DNA from: Salipiger aestuarii
GTDB lineage: Bacteria > Pseudomonadota > Alphaproteobacteria > Rhodobacterales > Rhodobacteraceae
Length of the DNA: 64,000 nt
Direction: 5' to 3'
Assembly: GCF_003259905.1 (NCBI RefSeq)
Contig: NZ_QLMG01000004.1
Span: forward strand, 103,168-167,167
Both the position numbers and the translations under genes were made by a program. Shown in pieces: positions 18,224 through 27,095 of this stretch (its first letter is position 1; every line of letters starts with the position of its first letter). Below the pieces are notes generated by a model. The model worked only from the letters and a program-made list of their open reading frames with translations. It did not search any database and had not been told where the DNA came from.

Positions 18224-18979
18224 TCAGCGCGCGACCACCACCTTGCGCCCGCGATGCTCCAGCAGCTCGAACGGGGTGTCGAACACCTCGCGCAGGGTGT
18301 CTTCGGTCAGAAGGGCGGCGCAGGCATCCTGCGCCACGATGCGCCCGGCCTTCATCGCGACGATACGATCAGCCCAGCCGGCGGCGGCGTTGATGTCGTG
18401 CAGCACGATGACGATGCTGCGCGCGGCGTCGCGCGACAGCGCGTGCAGCCGCGCCATCAGGTCGCGGGCGTGGCGCGGGTCCAGCGCGTTCAGGGGTTCA
18501 TCCAGCAACATCCATGGCGTTTCCTGCGCCCAGGTCATCGCGATGAACGCCCGCTGGCGCTGGCCGCCCGACAGGGTGGCGATGCTGCGCCCGGCAAGGT
18601 CGGCCAGCGCAAACGCCCCCAGCGCGCGGTCCACCGCGTCGCGATCTGCCGCTCCGGGCCGGCCCTGGTGGTGCGGCCAGCGGCCAAAGCCGACCAGCTC
18701 GCGCACGCTCAGCCGGCTGACCAGCGCGGGAGATTGCCGAAGCAGCGCCACGGCGCGGGCCCGGTCGCGCGCGGGCGCGGCGAACGGGTCCAGCCCGTCG
18801 ATGCGCACGGTGCCGCGTTCGGGCGTTTCAAGGCCGGAAATGCAATGCAGCAGGGTCGATTTTCCGGCCCCGTTCGGCCCGATCAGCGCAGTGATGCCGC
18901 CGCTTTCCAGCCGCATCGTCACATCATGCAAGATTTTCGTCCCGTCGATGCGGTAACTCAGGCCGTTGATCTCTATCAT
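18224..18979 (-). CDS. Siderophore ABC transporter ATP-binding protein (FecE/FepC type)
   Basis: A 251-residue ATPase with Walker A GPNGAGKS (residues 34-41), signature LSGGQRQR, Walker B WMLLDEP and the H-loop IVIVLHD. It energises the importer formed with the two permeases upstream; its start overlaps the preceding permease stop (ATGA). The substrate cannot be read from the ATPase itself. Confidence 0.92.
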   Translation of the reverse strand: MIEINGLSYRIDGTKILHDVTMRLESGGITALIGPNGAGKSTLLHCISGLETPERGTVRIDGLDPFAAPARDRARAVALLRQSPALVSRLSVRELVGFGRWPHHQGRPGAADRDAVDRALGAFALADLAGRSIATLSGGQRQRAFIAMTWAQETPWMLLDEPLNALDPRHARDLMARLHALSRDAARSIVIVLHDINAAAGWADRIVAMKAGRIVAQDACAALLTEDTLREVFDTPFELLEHRGRKVVVAR

Positions 18980-19920
18980 CGCCGTCTCCGTTTCAGCACA
19001 AGGAACAGGAACGTCAGCCCCCCGCAGAATTCCACGATCACCGCCAGCGCAGAGGCGCTGCCCAGCAGCCGTTCGAACAGGAACTGCCCGGCGACAAGGA
19101 TCAGCGCCCCCAGCAGTGCCGCCGCCGGAATCAGCACCGCGTGGCGATGGGTGCCGGTCAGGTGGCGCGCGAGGCTGGCGGTCAGCAGACCCAGAAAGGT
19201 CACCGGCCCGACCAGTGCCGTCGACACCGACACCATCGCGGCCATCAGAAGCAGCGCGATCATCACCAGCCTGTCATGGTGCAACCCCAGCCCGCGTGAC
19301 GTGTCGCGCCCCAGCGCGCAGACGTCCAGCGCGGGCGCCAGTCGCAACGACAGCGCCAGCGCCGCCAGCAGCACGACCGCGGACACGCCCAGCTGGCCTG
19401 CATCGACCGCGCCAAAGCTGGCGAACATCGCCTGTTGTACCACGGCGAAATCGGACGGGTCCATCAGGCGCTGGACCATTTCCGCGCTGCCCCTCAGCAG
19501 CACACCCAGGATGATCCCGGTCAGGATCATCCGCATGACGTCCTGGGCGTCGCGGCGCAGCAACAGGCCGAACAGAAGCGTCGCGCCCCCGCCAAGGGTC
19601 GCGGCCTCGATCAGAAACCGCGGGGCGGTCGGGATCTGCGCAAACCCCACGCCGCCAAGCCCGGCTACCAGCACCGTCTGAAGCAACACGAACAGCGCGT
19701 CGAACCCCACAAGGCCCGGCGTCAGCAGCCGGTTGCCCGCAACGGTCTGGAACAGCACGGTCGCGGCGCCGGTCGCGGCACCAACGCAGATCAGGGCGCC
19801 CAGCTTGGCCGCGCGCAGTTCCAGAATGAACCCGTAGGGCGCGCGGATCTGCCAAACCAGGAACCCTGCCGACAGCAGCATCAGCCCAAGGCCCAGCCAG
19901 AGAACCCGCCGCTCAGCCAT
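18976..19920 (-). CDS. Siderophore ABC transporter permease (FecCD family), second subunit
   Basis: A 314-residue, strongly hydrophobic protein with about nine membrane segments and the FecCD-family pattern (FQTVAGNRLLTPGLVGFDALFVLLQ near residue 58, a GDTSRGLGL-like block and FVGPVTFLGLLTA). It begins MAERRVLWLGLGLML. It overlaps the first permease by 8 bases and the ATPase by 4. In the FatB/CeuE branch the two permeases are different proteins, as here. Confidence 0.9.
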   Translation of the reverse strand: MAERRVLWLGLGLMLLSAGFLVWQIRAPYGFILELRAAKLGALICVGAATGAATVLFQTVAGNRLLTPGLVGFDALFVLLQTVLVAGLGGVGFAQIPTAPRFLIEAATLGGGATLLFGLLLRRDAQDVMRMILTGIILGVLLRGSAEMVQRLMDPSDFAVVQQAMFASFGAVDAGQLGVSAVVLLAALALSLRLAPALDVCALGRDTSRGLGLHHDRLVMIALLLMAAMVSVSTALVGPVTFLGLLTASLARHLTGTHRHAVLIPAAALLGALILVAGQFLFERLLGSASALAVIVEFCGGLTFLFLVLKRRRR

Positions 19921-20845
19921 GCCGGGCGCCGGGGGCCGCGTGCAGCAGCCACAAAAACACCCCCGCGCCGAACACCGCGATGACGGTGGCCGCGGGAATT
20001 TCGAACGGGTACCGGATCGCGCGCCCGATCACGTCGGCTGCCAGCAGCAGCGCCGCGCCGCCCACAGCGACCAGCGGCAGGTTGGCGCGCAGGTTGTCGC
20101 CGCGCCAGCGGGCCACCAGATTCGGCGCAACCAGCCCGACAAACGGGAACGCGCCGACCGTCACCAGCACCAGCGCGGTGATCACCGACACCACCACCAG
20201 CCCCAGCGCCCGCGTCTGACCGTAATCCAGCCCCAGGCTGCGCGCCTGCGTTTCCCCAAGCCCCAGGATGGTGATCCTGTCCGCCACGAGATACAGCAGC
20301 CCCGCCAAAGCCGCGATGGCCCACAGCCACTCGTAGCGCCCCATCATGACACCGGAAAATTCGCCCAGCCGCCATGCGCCCAGATACTGCACAAGGTCCT
20401 TGGCCCAGGCGAACCAGACGCAGACAGCGCCAAGGATGCCCCCGTAGACGATGCCGACGATGGGCAGCAGCATCGGGTCTTCGCGCGGGATGCGACGGGC
20501 CAGCGCCAGAAAGCCTGTCATGCCCAGCAGCGCGCAGGCCGCGGCGATGAGCATCTTGCCCGCCACCGCCATGCCGGGCGCGATCAGCGTCACCGCCAGC
20601 AGGCCCAGCATCGACGCCTCGGGCGCGCCGGTCAGCGATGGTTCGACCAGCCGGTTCTGCACCACCTGTTGCACCACCACGCCCGCCAGCGCCAGCCCCG
20701 CGCCCGCCAGCAGCGCGGCCATGGTGCGCGGAATGCGGCTGACCGTCAGCAGCCAGCCCTCGCCATCAAGGTTGGCCGCCCCAAGACAAAGGCTGACCGA
20801 AATCAGCGCCGCCAGCGCGACAAGCGCTATGGCCCAGACGCGCAA
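19913..20845 (-). CDS. Siderophore ABC transporter permease (FecCD family), first subunit
   Basis: A 310-residue membrane permease. The RIPRTMAALLAGAGLALAG block near residue 37, the QNRLVEPSLTGAPEASMLG segment and the C-terminal GAFPFVGLVAPNLVAR are diagnostic for FecCD/BtuC permeases. It starts 4 bases after the binding-protein gene, indicating one transcript. Confidence 0.92.
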   Translation of the reverse strand: MRVWAIALVALAALISVSLCLGAANLDGEGWLLTVSRIPRTMAALLAGAGLALAGVVVQQVVQNRLVEPSLTGAPEASMLGLLAVTLIAPGMAVAGKMLIAAACALLGMTGFLALARRIPREDPMLLPIVGIVYGGILGAVCVWFAWAKDLVQYLGAWRLGEFSGVMMGRYEWLWAIAALAGLLYLVADRITILGLGETQARSLGLDYGQTRALGLVVVSVITALVLVTVGAFPFVGLVAPNLVARWRGDNLRANLPLVAVGGAALLLAADVIGRAIRYPFEIPAATVIAVFGAGVFLWLLHAAPGARHG

Positions 20846-20849
20846 GGGG

Positions 20850-21770
20850 TCAGCCTTCGGCGCCGGAAAAGGCGGCGATCAGCTCGTCCAGCGTGTGCAT
20901 CATCGACCTGGCACCGCCGCCCGAGATATAGATCGGCGCGGCGTCCAGATAGACGATCCGGTCGTTTTGTGCCGCCCTGGTGCGCGCCACGATGGGGTTG
21001 TCCAGCGTCGCCCGCGCCGCCTGGCTGTCCGCCTGGATGGCCGCGCCACGGTCGATCACAAGCAGCCAGTCCGGATCGGTTTGCGCAAGAAATTCAAAGC
21101 TGATCGCCTGGCCGTGGGTCTCGGCCTGCAACCCCGGATGCGCCTGCGGCAGGCCGACCGCGTCATGCAGCCAGCCAAAGCGGCTGCCCGATCCAAAGGC
21201 CGAGATCTTGCCGCCATTGGTCAGGATCACCAGTGCCTTGCCCTTGCCTTTGACCGCCGCTGCGGCCTCGTCCAGCTTGGCGGTCAGCGCCTCGGTCAGC
21301 TCCGCGGCGGCGTCTTCGCGGTCGAACAGCGCCCCGAAGGCGGCGATGCGGCCGCGGGTCTGGGACACCATGTTGCCGCCCGCGCCGTCGACGGTCATGT
21401 CGATGGTGGGTGCGATGCGCGAAAGCGGACCCAGTTGGGTCGAGGACCGCCCGCCCGCGACGATCAGCTCGGGGCCCATCACCGCCAGGGCTTCGAAATC
21501 GGGTTCGAACAGGGTGCCGACCGGGGTCGCCGCGTCCAGAACCCTGGCCATGCCGCCAATGCTGCCCATGTACAGCGGCGACGGCAGCCCAGCGATCGGC
21601 TGCCCCAGCGCCGATATGGTATCGACCGAGGGGGCATCGAAGACGACGACGCTTTGCGGTGCTTGCGTCAGGGTCACCGGACCGGTGGCCGTATCGATGG
21701 TGACGTCTTGGGCAAGCGCGGGAACGGCGGTGGCGCAGGCCATCAGCCCTGCCAGAAGGATCGGACGCAT
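20850..21770 (-). CDS. Siderophore ABC transporter periplasmic binding protein (FatB/YclQ-like)
   Basis: A 306-residue class III binding protein. Start ATG 21770 is preceded by GGAG and gives a clean signal peptide (MRPILLAGLMACATAVPALAQ). Family-like blocks are GPVTLTQAPQSVVVFDAPSVD, GPELIVAGGRSS, KALVILTNGGKISAFG and DPDWLLVIDRGAAI. These match iron-catecholate or petrobactin-type binders such as FatB, CeuE and YclQ more than BtuF. First of the four ABC genes. Confidence 0.88.
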   Translation of the reverse strand: MRPILLAGLMACATAVPALAQDVTIDTATGPVTLTQAPQSVVVFDAPSVDTISALGQPIAGLPSPLYMGSIGGMARVLDAATPVGTLFEPDFEALAVMGPELIVAGGRSSTQLGPLSRIAPTIDMTVDGAGGNMVSQTRGRIAAFGALFDREDAAAELTEALTAKLDEAAAAVKGKGKALVILTNGGKISAFGSGSRFGWLHDAVGLPQAHPGLQAETHGQAISFEFLAQTDPDWLLVIDRGAAIQADSQAARATLDNPIVARTRAAQNDRIVYLDAAPIYISGGGARSMMHTLDELIAAFSGAEG

Positions 21771-21960
21771 GTGGAGTCTCCGGTACCGGGGTGGGCGTGG
21801 CATGGCGCAGGCGCCGGCTTCGCGGATGATGATCAGTGATAAGGGACAGGGGGAGGCGGCTTCAACCAGAAAACCAACGTAAACGATCAACTTCAAGAGC
21901 GTGCCATTCGCCGCCCCCCGTCGCGGGGCAGGCGCTACCGGGGCGGCGCCTGTCCGGATA

Positions 21961-23892
21961 TCAGAATCGCATGGTTGCGGTCACCAGAGCCGTGCGCCCC
22001 GGTTCATAAAGCGGGATCACCGATCCGGTGGAATCCAGCCCGTCCGAGCTGCGGCTGGCGTATCGCGCATCAAAGACGTTTTTCACGTCAAGCCGCAGCT
22101 CCAACCCGGCCAGCGCGGCAGGGTGGTAGGTGGTGTAGAGGTCAAGCACCTCATAGGACGGCAGATCGGGGTCGGTCGCGTCGTTTTCCAGCGCGATCTC
22201 GGCGGTACCGCCGATGCGCCAGTTGTCCCGGATGTCGTAGCCGGCTTCCAGCGCCGCGATGCTGCCCACCGGGCGGCCCAGATAATAGGAGGTGCCGCTG
22301 ATGGTGTCGTCATCCAGTTCGACGTTGGCGTGGGTGTAGTTCAGCCTTACAAAACCGCGCGTGCCGGTGTAGGCGACCGACCCGTCAAAGCCGCGCGACA
22401 CCATGTCCGCCTGCGCCCCCCGGTCGCCGCCCGAGGGCAGCACGGCGTTGATGTTCGTGATTTCGGTCTGGAACAGCGCGCCGCTGACAGCCCAGGGCCC
22501 GGTTTCGTAGCGCAGCCCGATGCGCGCGGCGTTGGAATGCGACGTGCCAAAGCCGTCATAGGTCCAGTCGGTGCCGCGCACGTTGATGAGCGCCGCTTCG
22601 CCAAGCGCGTAGCCGCCAAAGGTCGATGCCAACCCCGCGTTCAGCGTCAGCGCGTCGGTCAGCACGACATCCACCGCGCCGTTCAGGCTGAAGCCGCCGT
22701 CTTCGAAATCCGCGTCGTTCACGCCGTCGAACCACTGGTAATCATAGCGCGCGCCATAGCTCACGGACACGCGGTCGGTCAGGTCCTGGCGTGCCTGAAC
22801 GAACAGGCCAAGGTTGCGATGGCTTTCGCTTCCGGATGTGCCCTCGGTCGCCTTGGCGCCTTCGTCGAACATGTCGAGGCCCGCGGTCAGCGTGCCGTTG
22901 GCAAGCTGGAATTCGTTCTTGATCGTGCCAGAAAGGCTGTAGTTGACGCCGCTCACCGCGCCCACGTCGACCTCTTGCTCGTTGTAGGTCAGTTGCGCGG
23001 TCGGGGCGAACCAGCCCATCGGTGCCTCGTCGGTGTAGGTCAGCGTGTAGGAACTGCGCCGCGCGTAGCCGCCGATGATTTCGGTCGGGCGCGCGGCCGA
23101 GGTCAGGCCGCCGAAATCCGCCCGGATATAGCCGCCCTGCGAGGCGCGCGGGCCGGTATCTTCGGTTTGAGATGCGGAAAAGGCCAGCCGCTTGCCGCTG
23201 GCCGTGGTATAGGCCAGCTTGACGATATAGTCGTCCAGCTCGGCGCCGGTGCCGTCGACCGTGTCGCCGTCGCCGTCCCGATAATCGTCGCCCCGCTGAC
23301 GGGTGCCGCTGAGCAGCCATTCCAGCCCGCCCTGCTGGCCGAACAGCGCCAGATTGCTGCGCAGGCCCGTGCCGTTGCCGCCACCGCTGAAGGTAAGCGT
23401 GCCACCGAACGGATCGCCCGGATCCAGCAGGTCGCGCGCGTCTTTCGTGGTGTAGGCCAGGGCGCCGGCAAGCGCGCCCGGCCCGGCGTCCGCGGGGGCA
23501 AGGCCTTCGCTGACCTCGACAGATTTCAGCAAGGCGGGGTCGAGCAGCACGTTGCCAGTGTGGTGGAACGCGCCCTTGTTCTGCCGCGCGCCGTCGATGG
23601 TGACCGACAGCAGCGATTCCTCGATGCCGTTCACCATGACCTTTTGTGCCATGGCGGCGCCACCGCTGACGGTGACCGAACTTTCACCGGCGAACACGTC
23701 GGCAACGGTCGCGGGGTTGCGGTGTTCGATGTCCTGCTCGGTGATCTCGGTGTTGCCCAGCAGGCTTTGCGCGGCGGCGCCTTCGATGCGCAGCGTGCCA
23801 AGAAAGGTCGGCTCGCTGTCTTGCGCGCTTGCGGCGGTGGCGGCGCACAGCGCCGTGGTCAGGAGCAATAGCCCCCGCGTGTCGAATGTCAT
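21961..23892 (-). CDS. TonB-dependent outer membrane receptor
   Basis: A 643-residue receptor with a signal peptide ending ATAASA, a plug domain (ITEQDIEHRNPATVADVFAG, DALLKSVEV-type segment, GPGALAGALAYTT) and a long beta-barrel ending in a C-terminal phenylalanine (TALVTATMRF), as outer-membrane proteins do. I prefer ATG 23892 because AGGGA lies 8 bases before it; an ATG 15 bases upstream has no ribosome site. It lies 190 bp before the binding-protein gene on the same strand, so it probably imports the same ferric chelate. Substrate unknown. Confidence 0.88.
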   Translation of the reverse strand: MTFDTRGLLLLTTALCAATAASAQDSEPTFLGTLRIEGAAAQSLLGNTEITEQDIEHRNPATVADVFAGESSVTVSGGAAMAQKVMVNGIEESLLSVTIDGARQNKGAFHHTGNVLLDPALLKSVEVSEGLAPADAGPGALAGALAYTTKDARDLLDPGDPFGGTLTFSGGGNGTGLRSNLALFGQQGGLEWLLSGTRQRGDDYRDGDGDTVDGTGAELDDYIVKLAYTTASGKRLAFSASQTEDTGPRASQGGYIRADFGGLTSAARPTEIIGGYARRSSYTLTYTDEAPMGWFAPTAQLTYNEQEVDVGAVSGVNYSLSGTIKNEFQLANGTLTAGLDMFDEGAKATEGTSGSESHRNLGLFVQARQDLTDRVSVSYGARYDYQWFDGVNDADFEDGGFSLNGAVDVVLTDALTLNAGLASTFGGYALGEAALINVRGTDWTYDGFGTSHSNAARIGLRYETGPWAVSGALFQTEITNINAVLPSGGDRGAQADMVSRGFDGSVAYTGTRGFVRLNYTHANVELDDDTISGTSYYLGRPVGSIAALEAGYDIRDNWRIGGTAEIALENDATDPDLPSYEVLDLYTTYHPAALAGLELRLDVKNVFDARYASRSSDGLDSTGSVIPLYEPGRTALVTATMRF

Positions 23893-24017
23893 CAGACTGT
23901 CCCTCATGCGGCCGATCGTGCTGGATTGCGCGGCCGGAGGGGCGCTGTCTTGCGTCGGGGTGATGTCGCAGCGTTACCCCATGGAGTCCAAAGGGTCAAT
24001 TCCGTGTGCAGCGGGGA

Positions 24018-25460
24018 TTACCGCGCCAACGCCAGCAGGCCGGTGACGTCAAGATGCGTTTCAAGGTGATCCGCCAGCGCGTCCAGAACGGTTTCGACAG
24101 CAGCGCCGTAGCCGCCGTGGCTGGGCGCGTCCAGATCCGCCAGCCAGGCCGCGCGGAACGTGTCGTTTCGGAACATGCCGTGCAGATAGCTGCCCGCGAT
24201 GCGGCCATCCGCCGACACGGCGCCTTCGGGGCGTCCGTCGATATGGGCAAAAGGGCGCGCGCGGTCGGCGCCCTCGCTGCTGCCGATGTGGATCTCGTAA
24301 CCGGCAAATCCCGTGCCGGTGGCGGCATGGATGGCGCGGGTTTCAGTCAGGCGCTTGTCGCCGGTCATCACCGTGTCGATCTTCAGCAGGTCAAGGCCGG
24401 GATCGGCGCCCGGCGGACCTTCGATCCCCTGGGGGTCCGCGATGGTGCTTCCCAGCATCTGGTAGCCCCCGCAGATACCAAGCAGGTGCCCGCCGCGGCG
24501 CAGATGCGCGGCAATATCCACATCCCACCCCTGGGCGTATAGGAAACCCAGATCGGCGCGGGTGGATTTCGTGCCGGGAATGATGACGACATCCGCATCC
24601 CCCGGCAGCGCCCGCCCCGGCCCCAGCATCGTCAGCCGCACCCCCGGTTCCTGCGCCAGCGGGTCCAGATCGTCGAAATTCGCGATGCGCGGCAGGGACA
24701 GGCAGACCACATGCAGCCCGGTGTCGCGGCGCGGGGCGGCAAGGTCCAGGGCATCCTCGGCGGGCAGTTTCCAGGCATCGGCAAACCAGGGTAGCACGCC
24801 AAAGCCGCGCCAGCCGGTGCGCCGCGCGATGGCGGCGTAGCCGTCACCGAACAGCGCCGGGTCGCCGCGAAAGCGGTTCACCACAAAGCCTGCGATCATC
24901 GCGGCATCGTCCGGGTCCAGCACCGCCTGCGTGCCGACGATCTGGGCGATCACACCGCCCCGGTCGATGTCGCCCGCCAGCACGACCGGCACCCCGGCCA
25001 CGCGCGCAAAGCCCATATTGGCGATGTCGCGGGGGCGCAGGTTGATTTCGGCGGGGCTGCCCGCACCTTCGACGATGACAAGCTGGTGGCGCTCGGTCAG
25101 CCGGGCGAAACTGTCGGTCACCGCCCCCAGCAGGCGCGGCGCCAGCGTGCCGTAATCGCGCGCCTCGGCGGTGGCATGCCGCCGGCCCTGCACGATGACC
25201 TGGGCGCCGGTGTCGCTTTGCGGTTTCAGCAGCACGGGGTTCATGTCGCTGTGCGGCGTCAGCCCGCAGGCCAGCGCCTGAAGCGCCTGCGCGCGGCCGA
25301 TTTCCCCGCCATCGCTGGTCACGGCGGCGTTGTTCGACATGTTCTGTGGCTTGAAGGGCGCCACGTCGATCCCCCTTCGGCGCGCCGCGCGGCACAGCCC
25401 AGCGACAAGCAACGATTTGCCGACGTTGGACCCGGTCCCCTGAATCATGATCGCTGTCAT
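24018..25460 (-). CDS. cobQ: Cobyric acid synthase CobQ
   Basis: A 480-residue enzyme that amidates adenosyl-cobyrinate a,c-diamide at four positions using glutamine, late in B12 synthesis. The N-terminal synthetase domain has [12 protein letters not shown] and [11 protein letters not shown]; the C-terminal class I glutamine amidotransferase domain has [10 protein letters not shown] (nucleophile Cys) and SYLHGMF (catalytic His). ATG 25460 is chosen for its AGGGGG ribosome site. Same strand as the receptor, 125 bp upstream of it; no cobalamin-riboswitch B12 box was recognised. Confidence 0.93.
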   Translation of the reverse strand: MTAIMIQGTGSNVGKSLLVAGLCRAARRRGIDVAPFKPQNMSNNAAVTSDGGEIGRAQALQALACGLTPHSDMNPVLLKPQSDTGAQVIVQGRRHATAEARDYGTLAPRLLGAVTDSFARLTERHQLVIVEGAGSPAEINLRPRDIANMGFARVAGVPVVLAGDIDRGGVIAQIVGTQAVLDPDDAAMIAGFVVNRFRGDPALFGDGYAAIARRTGWRGFGVLPWFADAWKLPAEDALDLAAPRRDTGLHVVCLSLPRIANFDDLDPLAQEPGVRLTMLGPGRALPGDADVVIIPGTKSTRADLGFLYAQGWDVDIAAHLRRGGHLLGICGGYQMLGSTIADPQGIEGPPGADPGLDLLKIDTVMTGDKRLTETRAIHAATGTGFAGYEIHIGSSEGADRARPFAHIDGRPEGAVSADGRIAGSYLHGMFRNDTFRAAWLADLDAPSHGGYGAAVETVLDALADHLETHLDVTGLLALAR

Positions 25461-25856
25461 CTGCGCGCCCCCTTGCTGGCCGAAAGGGGTAGCGAAATCG
25501 GCGCCCGGCGGCAATCGGGGCCGGGTGGCCCGCCTGCTTCAAGGCCCCGCAGCGCGCGTTCGGAGGCGTTTTGTAACCTGTCGGAAACCCCGAAGGCGGT
25601 TAACCATCATGAGCGTGCGGCGTGCAAGACTACAGGCGTCCGGGCGGGCATAGCCGAAGGCGCATGGATGCGATGATCGAGCCCGATCAACCGGATACAC
25701 CCCATGCCCTTGCGCCGCATCCCGCATTTGCGCCAGCCCCGTTGTGCGGAATGCACCCCCCGACAAAACCTGTTGCTTTTCGTCGGCGGCCCGCATAAGT
25801 GCATCGGCGGGACACCCTTCCCCAACGAAGGGCATCTATCTGTAAGGTTAGGCTAC
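25461..25856. other. Intergenic region between divergent cobQ and serC
   Basis: This 396-bp region separates cobQ (minus) and serC (plus), so it should contain both promoters. The serC-proximal end has a hairpin at 25815-25832. The open frame running into serC from upstream has no ribosome site or family match and I treat it as non-coding. Confidence 0.6.
25815..25832 (+). ncRNA. Candidate serC leader hairpin
   Basis: CCCTTC and GAAGGG pair perfectly around the loop CCCAAC, 24 bases before the serC ATG. A conserved cis-regulatory serC RNA motif is known upstream of serC-serA operons in Alphaproteobacteria, made of hairpins close to the start codon. Position, strand and taxon fit; the match to the full motif was not computed. 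The 5' boundary probably extends upstream. Confidence 0.5.
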
Positions 25857-27011
25857 ATGGCTGATAAACACCCCACCGCGCGCCCGGCGAATCCGCGTTT
25901 TTCGTCTGGCCCCTGCGCCAAGATCCCCCATTTCACTGTCGATATGCTTTCGGATGCCGCGCTTGGACGCTCGCACCGTGCCAGGATCGGCAAGGAAAAG
26001 CTTGCCGCCGCCATTGAAGGCACCCGCGAGATCCTGGGCATCCCCGCCGACTACAGGATCGGCATCGTGCCCGCGTCCGACACCGGCGCCGTCGAGATGG
26101 CGATGTGGTCGCTGCTGGGCGAACGCAAAGCCACCATGGTCGCCTGGGAATCCTTCGGCGCAGGCTGGGTGACCGATGTGGTCAAGCAGCTCAAGATCGA
26201 CGCCGAGGTGATGACCGCCGATTACGGCGAGATCGTCGATCTTGCGACCGTCGATTTCGACACCGATGTCGTGTTCACCTGGAACGGCACCACCTCTGGC
26301 GTGCGCGTCCCCGATGGCGATGCGATCCCGGCGGATCGCGCCGGCCTGACCATCTGCGACGCCACCAGCGCCGCTTTTGCGCAGGATCTGCCGTGGGGCA
26401 AGCTGGATGTGACCACCTTTTCCTGGCAAAAGGTGATGGGCGGCGAAGCGGCGCATGGCATGTTGATCCTGTCGCCCCGCGCGGTTGAACGGCTGGAAAA
26501 TTACACCCCCGCATGGCCGCTGCCGAAAATCTTTCGCCTGACCAAGGGCGGCAAGCTGATCGACGGCATCTTCAGGGGCGAGACCATCAACACGCCGTCC
26601 ATGCTCGCGGTCGAGGATTACCTCGTCGCGCTGGACTGGGCGCGCAAGATTGGCGGCCTGCCCAAGCTGATGGCCCGCGCCGATGCCAACGCCAGGGTGC
26701 TGTGGGATTTCTGCGACCGTCACGACTGGATCGCGAACCTTGCCAACGACCCGGCGACGCGGTCGAACACGTCGGTCTGCCTGAAGTTCACGGATGATCG
26801 CATCAAGGATGGCGCAAGCTTTGCCAAGGCCGTCGCCAGGAAGCTTGAAGACTACAACGTGGCGCTGGACGTGGGCGCCTATCGCGATGCCCCCGCTGGC
26901 CTGCGCATCTGGTGCGGCGCGACGATCGAATCGTCGGATGTCGAGGCGCTGACCCTCTGGCTGAAATGGGCGTTCGAGACGGTGCTCGAAGAGCAGACCG
27001 CGACCGCCTGA
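25857..27011 (+). CDS. serC: Phosphoserine aminotransferase SerC
   Basis: A 384-residue class V aminotransferase converting 3-phosphohydroxypyruvate to phosphoserine (also used in pyridoxal phosphate synthesis). [13 protein letters not shown] is the N-terminal signature of the long alphaproteobacterial form; the PLP lysine is in [10 protein letters not shown]. The start [13 protein letters not shown] follows the leader hairpin. It is followed by serA after 84 bp, a biosynthetic pair. Confidence 0.95.
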   Translation: MADKHPTARPANPRFSSGPCAKIPHFTVDMLSDAALGRSHRARIGKEKLAAAIEGTREILGIPADYRIGIVPASDTGAVEMAMWSLLGERKATMVAWESFGAGWVTDVVKQLKIDAEVMTADYGEIVDLATVDFDTDVVFTWNGTTSGVRVPDGDAIPADRAGLTICDATSAAFAQDLPWGKLDVTTFSWQKVMGGEAAHGMLILSPRAVERLENYTPAWPLPKIFRLTKGGKLIDGIFRGETINTPSMLAVEDYLVALDWARKIGGLPKLMARADANARVLWDFCDRHDWIANLANDPATRSNTSVCLKFTDDRIKDGASFAKAVARKLEDYNVALDVGAYRDAPAGLRIWCGATIESSDVEALTLWLKWAFETVLEEQTATA

Positions 27012-27039
27012 TCGCCATCCCTTCACCAAATTGCACGAC

Positions 27040-27061
27040 GGCGGGCCCCGCACGGCCCGCC
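27040..27061 (+). other. Hairpin between serC and serA
   Basis: GGCGGGCC and GGCCCGCC pair around a 6-base loop in the 84-bp gap. No T-run follows, so it is more likely an mRNA processing or stability element than a terminator. Confidence 0.4.
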
Positions 27062-27095
27062 GCACACCCCCCATATATCCCAAAGGACCCAGACC

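Noticed and set aside
17090..19681. 863-codon plus-strand frame through hypE and the iron-transport genes
   Set aside because: Covers the convergent real genes in wrong frame and strand; composition is that of a GC-rich shadow.
23893..24017. Cobalamin riboswitch between cobQ and the TonB receptor
   Set aside because: The B12 box was not found on the minus strand and the 125-bp gap is short for a full riboswitch.
25704..25856. N-terminal extension of SerC by 51 codons
   Set aside because: It runs through the leader hairpin, has no ribosome site and the family N-terminus starts at 25857.
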